The notes below the pieces were generated by a model. It saw nothing but the letters and a program-made list of their open reading frames with translations. It did no database searches and was not told the DNA's origin. The translations under genes were made by a program, and so were the position numbers. From Fodinibacter sp035633415 (GTDB taxonomy: Bacteria; Actinomycetota; Actinomycetes; Actinomycetales; Dermatophilaceae), in the NCBI GenBank assembly GCA_035633415.1, contig DASQEZ010000075.1:1-9784 (forward strand): a stretch of 9,784 nt of DNA, written 5' to 3'. Numbering within the stretch: position 1 is the stretch's first letter; every line of letters begins with the position of its first letter. This document shows, piece by piece, positions 1-6,784 of the stretch.

Positions 1-622
1 GGTTGAGCAGGACGGTGGCCCCCGCCAGCGCGGCCTCGTGGCTGGGCGGCACCGGCACCCACACGTCCTCGCAGATCTCGACGTGCACCGCGAGGTCGGG
101 CAGGTCCTCGGGAGTGAAGATCAGGTCGGGGCCGAAGGGGATCTCGCCGTCGACGTCGGCGCCGGGCCAGTGCGGCCGCAGCAGGAACTCGCCCTGGTGG
201 CCGGCGCCGGAGGCGAAGTGACGCTTCTCGTAGAACTCGCGGTAGTTGGGCAGGAACGACTTCGGCGCGACCCCGAGCACCTCCCCGCGGGAGATGACGA
301 CCGCGCAGTTGTAGAGGCGGTTGCCGTGCCGCAGGGGGGCGCCCACGACGACGAGCGGGAGCAGCTTGGCGGTGGCCTCGGCGATGGTGACGACGGCGTC
401 GTCGACGGCCTCGAGCAGGACGTCCTGCAGAAGCAGGTCGTCGATGGCGTAGCCCGACAGCGACAGCTCGGGGAAGAGCGCCACCGCGACTGCCTCGTCG
501 TGGCACTCCTTGACCGTCGCGATCACCCGCTCGGCGTTGGTCGCGGGGTCGGCCAGGGCGACGGGCAGGGTGCACGCGGCGACCCGGGCGAACCCCTGGG
601 CGTAGGCGTTGCGGAAGTCCAT
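1..622 (-). CDS. nadE: Glutamine-dependent NAD+ synthetase, N-terminal part (partial)
   Basis: Last step of NAD biosynthesis in the cytosol: ATP-dependent amidation of deamido-NAD, with ammonia released from glutamine by an N-terminal nitrilase-fold glutaminase. Only the first 207 residues are in the window; the gene continues past the left edge, so the synthetase domain is unseen. The nitrilase catalytic triad is visible: Glu52 in PELSLSGY, Lys121 in APKSFLPNYREF and Cys184 in EICEDVW. Glu52 and Lys121 fall where the family (e.g. the mycobacterial enzyme) has them. The N-terminus MDFRNAYAQGFARVAACT is typical of the family. The ATG at 622 is preceded by TAGGCT and exactly 6 nt, suggesting a leaderless start. 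It lies 46 nt downstream of the DUF2231 gene on the same strand but seems to have its own promoter. Confidence 0.95.
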   Translation of the reverse strand, partial: MDFRNAYAQGFARVAACTLPVALADPATNAERVIATVKECHDEAVAVALFPELSLSGYAIDDLLLQDVLLEAVDDAVVTIAEATAKLLPLVVVGAPLRHGNRLYNCAVVISRGEVLGVAPKSFLPNYREFYEKRHFASGAGHQGEFLLRPHWPGADVDGEIPFGPDLIFTPEDLPDLAVHVEICEDVWVPVPPSHEAALAGATVLLN

Positions 623-628
623 GGGCCG

Positions 629-634
629 AGCCTA
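629..634 (-). promoter_or_regulatory. Putative -10 of nadE (leaderless)
   Basis: On the minus strand TAGGCT is followed by 6 nt (CGGCCC) and the nadE ATG. A TAnnnT hexamer 6-7 nt before the start codon is the usual geometry of leaderless actinobacterial promoters. No clear -35 and no Shine-Dalgarno sequence were seen. Confidence 0.55.
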
Positions 635-645
635 TTGCTCCGGAT

Positions 646-661
646 GCCGGGCAGCCCCGGC
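646..661 (-). terminator. GC hairpin after the DUF2231 gene
   Basis: GCCGGG-CAGC-CCCGGC forms a perfect 6-bp stem with a 4-nt loop, starting 7 nt past the DUF2231 stop codon. There is no U-tract, so termination by this hairpin alone is only a possibility. Confidence 0.3.
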
Positions 662-668
662 ACCGCCC

Positions 669-1208
669 TCAGTCGTCGTCGCCGCCACCGGCCGGCACGG
701 TCGCGCCGACGTCGGACCACGAGGCCGACGCGCCGCTGTGGCCGATGCGGACCACCTGCACGGTCGTCGCGAGCACCGAGACCACCGAGAGCACGATGAC
801 GGCGGTCAGCAGGGGCGTGCGGGCGGGCCGGGCTCCGGTGCCTTCCCGGTCCGCCCCGGCCTGCGTGGTGGCTGCGGCGGCCTGCGCGCGTCGGTCGAGG
901 AACCACAGCGCCCAGGCGAGCGCCGCGAGCACGAGGACGAGCCAGAGCAGGCTCTCGCCGAGCTCGGTGTGCTCCTCCAGGGCCGCGGTCTCCGTGACGC
1001 GCTCCTCGAGCGCCTCGCCGCTCTGGGTGGCGAACGGCACCAGGACCAGGGCCACGGTGGCGGTGAGCGGTGTGAGGATGCCGGCCCAGTGCCGGATCCG
1101 CGGCGAGAGCGCGGCGAGCAGCAGCAGCAGCGAGGCCAGCGGGACCAGGACCACGACCGCGTGGACGATGAGCGGGTGCAGGGGGATCCCACCGATGGTG
1201 TCGAGCAC
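669..1208 (-). CDS. DUF2231-family membrane protein
   Basis: A 179-residue integral membrane protein matching the DUF2231 pattern. Visible are the family's HPLIVH motif (residues 11-16) at the start of TM1, hydrophobic segments at about 13-34, 42-61, 87-104 and 132-153, an EEHTELGE motif (78-85) before TM3, and RIGHSGA (154-160) after TM4. The conserved histidines suggest metal or haem binding in this family, but its function is not established. I chose the GTG at 1208 because GGAGG lies 5 nt upstream. A longer reading from 1256 adds 16 residues (MGPWPGSRRGPDPEVI) that are arginine/proline-rich and look like translated leader. The C-terminus ends in a Gly/Asp-rich tail. It sits between the oxidoreductase and nadE on the same strand, with its own ribosome binding site and a repeat-bearing upstream region. 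Confidence 0.8.
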   Translation of the reverse strand: MLDTIGGIPLHPLIVHAVVVLVPLASLLLLLAALSPRIRHWAGILTPLTATVALVLVPFATQSGEALEERVTETAALEEHTELGESLLWLVLVLAALAWALWFLDRRAQAAAATTQAGADREGTGARPARTPLLTAVIVLSVVSVLATTVQVVRIGHSGASASWSDVGATVPAGGGDDD

Positions 1209-1213
1209 GATGA

Positions 1214-1218
1214 CCTCC
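1214..1218 (-). promoter_or_regulatory. Ribosome binding site deciding the DUF2231 start
   Basis: GGAGG on the minus strand, 5 nt before GTG at 1208. This favours 1208 over the upstream ATG at 1256. Confidence 0.6.
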
Positions 1219-1261
1219 GGGTCGGGGCCGCGGCGACTCCCCGGCCATGGCCCCAACCCTC

Positions 1262-1277
1262 GCGGGCCCCTGCCCGC
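1262..1277. other. GC hairpin in the oxidoreductase/DUF2231 gap
   Basis: GCGGGC-CCCT-GCCCGC is a perfect 6-bp inverted repeat with a 4-nt loop, between the end of the oxidoreductase gene and the start of the DUF2231 gene. It could act as a transcriptional terminator for the former or lie in the leader of the latter. There is no T-tract on either side. Confidence 0.3.
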
Positions 1278-1283
1278 AACGGC

Positions 1284-1311
1284 CCTAAGGGAGTCCTAAG
1301 GGAACCTGAGG
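1284..1311. repeat. Three CCTAAGG-like direct repeats, helically phased
   Basis: CCTAAGGGA occurs at 1284-1292 and 1295-1303, and a degenerate third unit CCTGAGG at 1305-1311. Unit starts are 11 and 10 bp apart, about one helical turn. The repeats lie 76-103 bp upstream of the DUF2231 start codon. Arrays of this kind are typical of sites for OmpR/PhoB-type response regulators, which bind head-to-tail on one DNA face. The regulator is not identifiable here. Confidence 0.4.
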
Positions 1312-1320
1312 TTTGCGTGG

Positions 1321-1336
1321 CGCGGTGTCGGCCGCG
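1321..1336 (-). terminator. Hairpin abutting the oxidoreductase stop codon
   Basis: CGCGGT-GTCG-GCCGCG pairs over 6 bp (one T·G) and begins directly after the stop codon at 1337-1339. No U-rich tail follows, so this is only a weak terminator candidate. Confidence 0.25.
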
Positions 1337-2308
1337 TCACGGCGTGAGCAGGATCTTCCCGGTGGCTCGCCGCTCGTCGACCGCGGTGAGTGCCGCGACG
1401 ACATCCTCGAGGTCGCGCACCTCACCGATGACCGGGTCGATCGCGCCCGACTCCAGCAGGGGCACGAGGTCGTCCCACTGCGACGCGAGGAATGCGGTTC
1501 CCGGGCCGCCGCGGCCGGTCCACCAGGCACCCCAGCCGACGCCGACGACCGAGAGGTTCCCGAGCAGCAGCCGGTTGACCCTGACCTCCGGGATCGACCC
1601 GGCCGTGAAGCCGATGACGAGCAGCCGGCCGCCCGGCGCCAGCGAGCGCAGCGAGTCGGTGAAGCGGTCTCCGCCCACCGGGTCGACCACCACGTCGACG
1701 CCGCGCCGGCTGGTCAGCCCCGCGACGGCATCACGGAAGCCGTCGGCCAGGACGACCTCGTGGGCACCGGCGCGCCGGGCCACCTCCGCCTTGTCCTGCG
1801 ACGACACGACCCCGATGACGCGGGCGCCCCAGGCGGCGGCCAGCTGCACCGCGGCCGTCCCGATGCCGCCGGCCGCGCCGTGCACGAGCACCGTCTCGCC
1901 CTCGCGGAGCCGCCCGCGCTCCTTCAGGGCGAAGTGGCAGGTCAGGTAGTTCATCGGCAATGCCGCACCCTGCTCGAAGGTCACCGAGTCGGGCAGCGGG
2001 AAGACCATCGCCGGGTCGGCCTGGACCACCTCGGCGAAACCGCCGAGGAAGGGGAACGCCGCGACCCGGTCGCCCGCGGCCCACCGGCTGCTGGTGGGGG
2101 CGGACCGCACGAGGCCCGCCACCTCGGACCCGGGCACGAACGGGAGCTCTGGCGTCACCTGGTACTGGCCGCGGGTCAGCAGCACGTCGGGGAAGCACAC
2201 CCCCGCCGCGGCGACCTCGATGACGACCCCCTCGCCGTCGGGTTCGGGGAGGTCGACGACCTCCACGGCATCGGGTCCGTCGAGTCGGGTCACCTGGGCT
2301 GCGCGCAC
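1337..2308 (-). CDS. NADPH:quinone oxidoreductase-like, zinc-free MDR protein
   Basis: A 323-residue member of the medium-chain dehydrogenase/reductase superfamily, quinone-oxidoreductase branch, expected to reduce quinones or activated alkenes with NADPH in the cytosol. The GroES-like domain spans about residues 1-120, with GVCFPDVLLTRGQY (36-49) and LPFVPGSEVAG (55-65). The Rossmann domain follows with VHGAAGGIGTAAVQLA (142-157), DVVVDPVGG (205-213) and GGRLLVIGFTAG (227-238). The protein ends in ATGKILLTP, the usual family terminus. The zinc ligands of alcohol dehydrogenases are absent, as expected for this branch. I chose the GTG at 2308 because TACGAT lies exactly 6 nt upstream (leaderless geometry) and MRAAQVTRLDGPDAVEVVD is a standard family start. 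An ATG at 2344 would add 12 atypical residues. It is divergent from the MFS gene. The true substrate is unknown. Confidence 0.9.
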   Translation of the reverse strand: MRAAQVTRLDGPDAVEVVDLPEPDGEGVVIEVAAAGVCFPDVLLTRGQYQVTPELPFVPGSEVAGLVRSAPTSSRWAAGDRVAAFPFLGGFAEVVQADPAMVFPLPDSVTFEQGAALPMNYLTCHFALKERGRLREGETVLVHGAAGGIGTAAVQLAAAWGARVIGVVSSQDKAEVARRAGAHEVVLADGFRDAVAGLTSRRGVDVVVDPVGGDRFTDSLRSLAPGGRLLVIGFTAGSIPEVRVNRLLLGNLSVVGVGWGAWWTGRGGPGTAFLASQWDDLVPLLESGAIDPVIGEVRDLEDVVAALTAVDERRATGKILLTP

Positions 2309-2314
2309 CTCGCC

Positions 2315-2320
2315 ATCGTA
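2315..2320 (-). promoter_or_regulatory. Putative -10 of the oxidoreductase gene (leaderless)
   Basis: TACGAT on the minus strand, 6 nt (GGCGAG) before GTG at 2308. It supports the GTG start and lies in the very short divergent gap shared with the MFS gene. No convincing -35. Confidence 0.5.
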
Positions 2321-2371
2321 GGGAGGATGGACTGCGGGCGACATCACAGCGAACAGCCGCGCGCGGCGGGA

Positions 2372-3646
2372 ATGCGGGTGGGGGTACCGCGCGCTGCACG
2401 ACGAGTGCCATCCCCCCGCCACGCCACGCTCGCGACCCTCGCCCTGATCCTGGGCGGGGTCGCCATCGGCACGACCGAGTTCGTCACGATGGGCCTGCTG
2501 CCCGAGATCGCGGCCGGTGTGGGCGTCGACATCCCGAGTGCGGGGCACACGATCTCCGCCTACGCCGCCGGCGTCGTCATCGGCGCGCCGCTGCTCGCGG
2601 TGCTGGCGGCCACCTGGCCGCGCAAGGCGCTGCTCATCGGGCTGATGGCCGCGTTCACGGTCGGCAACGCCCTGAGCGCCGTCGCTCCCACCTACGGTCT
2701 GCTCGTCGTCTCCCGCTTCCTCTCGGGCCTGCCGCACGGCGCCTTCTTCGGTGTGGCCGCCCTCGTGGCGGTCGACCTCGCGGTGCGCGGCCAGGCCGGT
2801 CGCGCGGTCGGGCGGGTGATGCTCGGCATCCCGATCGCCAACGTGCTCGGCGTGCCCGGCGCGACCTGGCTCGGGCAGAGCCTCGGCTGGCGCTCGGCCT
2901 ACTGGCTGGTGGCCCTCATCGGCGTCGCGACCATGGCTCTCATCGGGTATGCCGTGCCGCACCTGCCGCGTGACCTCACCCGCACCGTGCGCAACGAGCT
3001 GAGCGCGCTGACCAGCCTGCAGGTCTGGCTCACCCTCGGCGTGGGTGCCGTCGGCTTCGGCGGCATGTTCGCGATGTACTCCTACATCGCCCCCACCATC
3101 ACCGAGGTGACCGGGCTTCCCGCGTCGGCGGTGCCGGTGTTCCTTCTCGTCTTCGGCCTCGCCGGCTTCATCGGCAACCTCGTGGCCGGGCGGATGGGCG
3201 ACTGGTCGGTGATCCGCTCGGCCGTGATCGGCATGGCGGGACTCGGCATCTCGCTCGGCCTCTTCGCGCTCGCAGCGCCCTATCCCGTGCCCGCACTCGT
3301 GGTGCTCTTCATCGTCTCGCTGATGGCCTCGGTGCTCGTCATCAACCTCCAGCTGCGGCTGATGCAGGTCGCCGGCACCGCGCAGACGCTCGCCGCCGCG
3401 AGCAACCACGCCGCGCTCAACCTCGCCAACGCCCTCGGCGCCTGGGTCGGCGGGGTCGTCATCGCCGCCGGCTGGGGCTACACGGCGCCGTCCTGGGTCG
3501 GCGTCGGCCTCGCGGCCCTCGGCCTGGTCATCCTCGGCCTCTCCGTGCTCGTGCACCGCCGTGACCACCCCGACCGGGCGACCCTGCGACCGGTCGGCCT
3601 CACCGGCCCCTCGCCGGACGCCGAGATCGTCGCGAAGGTCACCTGA
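2372..3646 (+). CDS. MFS transporter, DHA1/AraJ-like efflux type
   Basis: A 424-residue major facilitator superfamily protein with about 12 predicted membrane helices, expected to be a proton-coupled exporter in the cytoplasmic membrane. Typical sequences are GVAIGTTEFVTMGLLPEIA (29-47) in TM1, the TM2-TM3 loop AATWPRKALL (79-88, a degenerate motif A), RFLSGLPHGAFFG in TM4, and GIPIANVLGVPGATWLGQ (motif C-like, antiporter type) in TM5, followed by GWRSAYW. This pattern fits the drug/sugar efflux (AraJ, chloramphenicol-resistance-like) group. The substrate cannot be named. The start is uncertain: ATG 2372 has only a weak purine stretch upstream. An in-frame ATG at 2327 directly abuts GGGAGG, too close for a ribosome binding site, and GTG at 2405 would also leave TM1 intact. 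It is divergent from the oxidoreductase gene and 38 nt upstream of the crotonase gene. Confidence 0.88.
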   Translation: MRVGVPRAARRVPSPRHATLATLALILGGVAIGTTEFVTMGLLPEIAAGVGVDIPSAGHTISAYAAGVVIGAPLLAVLAATWPRKALLIGLMAAFTVGNALSAVAPTYGLLVVSRFLSGLPHGAFFGVAALVAVDLAVRGQAGRAVGRVMLGIPIANVLGVPGATWLGQSLGWRSAYWLVALIGVATMALIGYAVPHLPRDLTRTVRNELSALTSLQVWLTLGVGAVGFGGMFAMYSYIAPTITEVTGLPASAVPVFLLVFGLAGFIGNLVAGRMGDWSVIRSAVIGMAGLGISLGLFALAAPYPVPALVVLFIVSLMASVLVINLQLRLMQVAGTAQTLAAASNHAALNLANALGAWVGGVVIAAGWGYTAPSWVGVGLAALGLVILGLSVLVHRRDHPDRATLRPVGLTGPSPDAEIVAKVT

Positions 3647-3672
3647 CCACCCCGGCCGGCGCACGGCATCCG

Positions 3673-3678
3673 TAGGCT
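3673..3678 (+). promoter_or_regulatory. Putative -10 of the crotonase gene (leaderless)
   Basis: TAGGCT followed by 6 nt (GGCGGC) and ATG at 3685, the same hexamer and spacing as upstream of nadE. There is no Shine-Dalgarno sequence, so independent leaderless transcription is likely despite the close MFS gene. Confidence 0.6.
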
Positions 3679-3684
3679 GGCGGC

Positions 3685-4482
3685 ATGCCGAGCACCGTGA
3701 CGTGCCGGGTCGAGGGCGGCGTCGCCCAGGTCCGGCTCAACCGCCCAGACAAGCTCAACGCCCTCACCCTCGACACGCTCGAGGACCTCGTGAGCACCGC
3801 CCGGGACCTGTCCCGCGACCGCACCCTGCGCGGGGTGGTGATCGGCGGGGAGGGCGAGTCGTTCTGTGCCGGGCTCGACTTCGCGACGGTGCTGAAGAAC
3901 CCGCCCCGGGTGGCGCGCTCGTTCGTGCCGCACCCCTGGCGCGGCACCAACCTGTTCCAGGAGGCGTGCTGGGCGTGGCGCCGGGTGCCGGTGCCGGTCG
4001 TGGCCGCCGTTCACGGGCACTGCTACGGCGGTGGGCTCCAGATCGCCCTGGCTGCCGACCTGCGGATGACGACCGCCGACGCGCAGTGGTCGGTCATGGA
4101 GGCCAAGTGGGGGCTGATCCCCGACATGAGCGGCGTGCAGGCCCTCTCGCAGCAGGTGCGGATGGACGTCGCGAAGCGCCTCACGATGACCGGCGAGGTG
4201 GTCAGCGGCGAGCGGGCCGTCGAGCTGGGGTTGGCGAGCGAGGTGCACGACGAGCCGTTCGTCGCGGCCACCCGCTTCCTCGAGGAGGTCGCGACGAGGT
4301 CGCCGGACGCCGTGGCCGCCACCAAGCGGCTCTTCGGACGCACCTGGGCCGCGAGCGACCGGCGCACGTTCGCCCGGGAGCGCCTCGAGCAGGCCCGCCT
4401 CCTGGCCACGAAGAACACGACGATCGCGCGGGAGGCCGCGATGCAGCGGCTCGCCCCGGTGTTCGAGCCTCGCCGTCGGTGA
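3685..4482 (+). CDS. Crotonase (enoyl-CoA hydratase/isomerase) family protein
   Basis: A 265-residue crotonase-fold protein acting on acyl-CoA thioesters in the cytosol. Oxyanion-hole elements are visible: SFCAGLDF (59-66) and HCYGGGLQ (112-119, Gly116). The first catalytic glutamate of hydratases (position of Glu144 in the rat mitochondrial enzyme) is Gln119. The second is kept as Glu139 in WSVMEAKWGLIPDMSG, followed by Asp147. The Glu...GL..D spacing resembles dienoyl-CoA isomerases, where a Glu and an Asp do the proton transfer, although those also have an Asp where this protein has Gln119. It is therefore unlikely to be an ordinary hydratase; isomerase activity or another crotonase reaction is more plausible. 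Length is normal for the family. It is transcribed from its own likely leaderless promoter, and a strong hairpin follows the stop. A role in fatty-acid catabolism is inferred from the family. Confidence 0.9.
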   Translation: MPSTVTCRVEGGVAQVRLNRPDKLNALTLDTLEDLVSTARDLSRDRTLRGVVIGGEGESFCAGLDFATVLKNPPRVARSFVPHPWRGTNLFQEACWAWRRVPVPVVAAVHGHCYGGGLQIALAADLRMTTADAQWSVMEAKWGLIPDMSGVQALSQQVRMDVAKRLTMTGEVVSGERAVELGLASEVHDEPFVAATRFLEEVATRSPDAVAATKRLFGRTWAASDRRTFARERLEQARLLATKNTTIAREAAMQRLAPVFEPRRR

Positions 4483-4503
4483 CGCCGACCGCCCGGGCTC
4501 GTC

Positions 4504-4529
4504 GCGGCTCCCCTTCCTGCGGGGGCCGC
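4504..4529 (+). terminator. Strong hairpin after the crotonase gene
   Basis: GCGGCTCCC pairs with GGGGCCGC-type sequence (4504-4512 with 4521-4529) over 9 bp with one T·G, and an 8-nt loop. It begins 21 nt past the stop codon at 4482 and ends 16 nt before the next start. No U-tract; it may terminate the crotonase transcript or act as a leader structure for the molybdoenzyme gene. Confidence 0.4.
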
Positions 4530-4531
4530 GT

Positions 4532-4537
4532 GGGAGG
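4532..4537 (+). promoter_or_regulatory. Ribosome binding site of the molybdoenzyme gene
   Basis: GGGAGG, 8 nt before GTG at 4546. It supports this GTG as the start, which keeps the complete N-terminal cysteine cluster. The overlapping GAGGCT plus 6 nt is a poor match to the TAGGCT leaderless promoters elsewhere in the window. Confidence 0.5.
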
Positions 4538-4545
4538 CTGTCGAG

Positions 4546-6714
4546 GTGGGTGAGCCGCAACCGGGCGACGACGTCCGGCACGTGACGTGCACGCTGTGCG
4601 AGGCGATGTGTTCCCTCGAGGTGCGCCTCGACGACGACGGTGCCATCGCGTCGATGCGCGGCCACGAGGCCGACCCCCTGTCGCGCGGCCACATCTGCCC
4701 CAAGGCCTTCGCGCTGCAGGACGTCCACGAGGACCCCGACCGGCTGCGGCGCCCGGTGCGGCGCACCGCCGACGGCGGCTGGCGCGAGGTGCCGTGGGAC
4801 GAGGCCATCGAGTTCGCGGCGACCAGGCTGACGGCGGTGCAGCGCGAGCACGGGGACGACGCCCTGGCGGTCTACCTCGGCAACCCCAACGTGCACAGCC
4901 TCGGCGCGCTGACCCACAACACCACGCTGGTTCGCCTGCTGCGCACCCGGAACCGGTTCTCCGCCACGTCGGTCGACCAGCTGCCGCACCAGGTCATGGC
5001 GTGGGCGCTCTACGGCCACCAGTTCCTGCTGCCGGTGCCCGACATCGACCGCACCGACCTGCTCGTGCTCGTCGGCCACAACCCGATGGCGTCGAACGGG
5101 TCACTGTGGACCGTGCCCGACTTACCCCAGCGCCGTCGCGAGCTTGCTTCTCGCGGAGGGCGGCTCGTCGTCATCGACCCGCGCCGCACCGAGACCGCGA
5201 AGGTGGCGGACGTGCACCACTTCGTGCGCCCCGGCACCGATGCCGCAGTGCTCCTGGCCGTCGTGCGCGAGCTGCTCCGGCTCGCTGACGGGGTCGAGCC
5301 CGCGGACTACGTCGACGGGGTGGACCGCGTTCGTGACGCGGTCGACGGGTTCACGCCGGAGCTGGCCGAGCGGGTCAGCGGCATGTCCGCGGATGCCGTG
5401 CGCGGCCTCGCGCGCGACCTCGCGGGTGCACCGTCCGCCGCCGTGCACGGGCGGATGGGCGTCTCGACCCAGGCGCACGGGGTCGTGTGCCAGTGGGCGG
5501 TGCAGGCGATCAACGTGCTGACCGGCAACCTCGACCGGCCGGGGGGCACCATGTTCACGACCCCGGCCGTCGACATCGTCGGTCGGGGGGTGCTCGGGCC
5601 CGGCGGCTTCAGCACGCGTCGCTCCCGGGTTCGGGGGCTGCCGGCGTTCGGTGGCGAGCTGCCGGTGTCGGTGCTCGCCGAGGAGATCACCACACCCGGC
5701 GAGGGCCAGGTGCGGGCGCTGCTCACGATCGCGGGCAACCCGGTGTCGTCGACGCCGTCCGGTCACCGGCTCGACGAGGCGCTGGCCGGCCTCGACGTCA
5801 TGGTGGCGGTCGACTTCTACGTCAACGAGACCACGCGCCACGCGGACGTCATCCTGCCGCCGACCGGCCCCCTCGAGCGCGACCACTACGACCTGGTCTT
5901 CCACACGCTCGCGGTGCGCGACACCGCCCGGTGGTCGCCCGCCCTGTTCCAGCCGCCGGCGGACGCCCGGCACGACTGGGAGATCGCCCGTGACCTCGGG
6001 GCGGCGCTGCTGCGGGCGCGGTCGACCGGCCTGCGCGACCGGTGGTCTCGCGCGACCATCAAGACCGAGGCCCGGTTGCGGCTGACCCCGCGGCGCCAGC
6101 TCGACGCCCTCCTGCGGTCGTCCGGCGCGCGGCTGTCGGTGGCCAAGCTCGAGAAGATGTCGGCGGGCGCGGACCGTGGGCCCCTCAAGCCTCGGCTCCC
6201 GGAGCGGCTCGCGACACGGAACCAGCGCATCGACCTGGCCACGCCGTTCGTGCTCGACGCGCTCCCCGGCCTCCTCGCCGAGCTGTCGACCGACCCGGGC
6301 CCCGGCGACGGCCGGCTGCTGCTCATCGGCCGTCGCCACCAGCGCGACAACAACTCCTGGCTGCACAACTCCACCCGGCTGACCCGTGGCCGGCCCCGGC
6401 ACGCCCTGCTCGCACACCCCGACGACCTGGCCGCGCGAGGCATCCGTGGTGGCGACACGGTGGTCGTGCGGTCGGCCGTCGGCGAGGTGCGCGTCGAGGT
6501 CGAGGCCACCGACGACCTGATGCCCGGCGTCGTCTCGCTGCCGCACGGTTACGGCCACCGGCGGGCCGGGGTGCGCCTGCGCAACGCCGAGGAGCTGCCG
6601 GGCGTGTCGATCAACGACCTCACCGACCCCGCCGTCGTCGAGGGCCTGTCGGGCAACGCGGTGCTCAACGGCGTGCCCGTCACGCTCGAAGCGCTCGGGA
6701 CGGTGGTCCAGTGA
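4546..6714 (+). CDS. Molybdopterin-dependent oxidoreductase, FDH/NapA-like, non-Cys ligand
   Basis: A 722-residue member of the DMSO-reductase superfamily (bis-molybdopterin Mo/W enzymes). The N-terminus has a [4Fe-4S] site Cys15-X2-Cys18-X3-Cys22-X28-Cys51, followed by PKA, whose lysine matches the conserved electron-path lysine of formate dehydrogenase and NapA. The catalytic domain includes VGHNPMASNGSL (176-187), VIDPRRTETAKVAD (209-222), NVLTGNLDRPGG and NETTRHADVILPPTGPLERDHYD. The C-terminal dinucleotide-binding domain covers about 590-715. Where formate dehydrogenase and NapA carry Sec or Cys near residue 140, this protein reads SATSVDQLPHQ (139-149), so any protein ligand would be Ser or Asp. 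There is no twin-arginine signal, so it is cytoplasmic. No partner subunit gene is nearby; redox partner and substrate are unknown. The GTG start has GGGAGG 8 nt upstream, and GAGGCT-N6-GTG also resembles a weak leaderless promoter. Confidence 0.9.
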   Translation: MGEPQPGDDVRHVTCTLCEAMCSLEVRLDDDGAIASMRGHEADPLSRGHICPKAFALQDVHEDPDRLRRPVRRTADGGWREVPWDEAIEFAATRLTAVQREHGDDALAVYLGNPNVHSLGALTHNTTLVRLLRTRNRFSATSVDQLPHQVMAWALYGHQFLLPVPDIDRTDLLVLVGHNPMASNGSLWTVPDLPQRRRELASRGGRLVVIDPRRTETAKVADVHHFVRPGTDAAVLLAVVRELLRLADGVEPADYVDGVDRVRDAVDGFTPELAERVSGMSADAVRGLARDLAGAPSAAVHGRMGVSTQAHGVVCQWAVQAINVLTGNLDRPGGTMFTTPAVDIVGRGVLGPGGFSTRRSRVRGLPAFGGELPVSVLAEEITTPGEGQVRALLTIAGNPVSSTPSGHRLDEALAGLDVMVAVDFYVNETTRHADVILPPTGPLERDHYDLVFHTLAVRDTARWSPALFQPPADARHDWEIARDLGAALLRARSTGLRDRWSRATIKTEARLRLTPRRQLDALLRSSGARLSVAKLEKMSAGADRGPLKPRLPERLATRNQRIDLATPFVLDALPGLLAELSTDPGPGDGRLLLIGRRHQRDNNSWLHNSTRLTRGRPRHALLAHPDDLAARGIRGGDTVVVRSAVGEVRVEVEATDDLMPGVVSLPHGYGHRRAGVRLRNAEELPGVSINDLTDPAVVEGLSGNAVLNGVPVTLEALGTVVQ

Positions 6715-6730
6715 CCCCCGTCCCCGCCGC

Positions 6731-6770
6731 GAGTGCGGAAACGGTCGCCAGGGCAGCCATTTCCGCACTC
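6731..6770. repeat. 40-bp palindromic repeat, copy A
   Basis: First of four related 40-bp imperfect palindromes. The outer stem GAGTGCGGAAA/TTTCCGCACTC is a perfect 11 bp; inner pairs continue toward a central GGTCGCC/GGCAGCC. It starts 16 nt after the molybdoenzyme stop and ends 14 nt before the mmcQ-like start, so it could terminate or punctuate transcription between the two. Its outer arms differ from copies B-D (GGGTGCTCAGG type), but length and orientation are identical and the arms remain complementary. Confidence 0.75.
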
Positions 6771-6784
6771 ATCGCGAGGTCTGC

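Noticed and set aside
2345..3664. Long open frame opposite the MFS gene, continuous with the oxidoreductase frame
   Set aside because: Its translation is Gly/Glu/Arg/His-rich low-complexity sequence typical of GC-rich antisense frames. The oxidoreductase homology begins only at 2308, where a promoter and start codon are present.
3478..5079. 533-codon minus-strand open frame across the crotonase and molybdoenzyme genes
   Set aside because: Fully antisense to two well-recognised genes; composition is that of a shadow frame, without domains.
5122..6768. 548-codon minus-strand open frame opposite the molybdoenzyme gene
   Set aside because: Antisense shadow of a conserved gene; His/Arg/Gly-rich, no recognisable motif.
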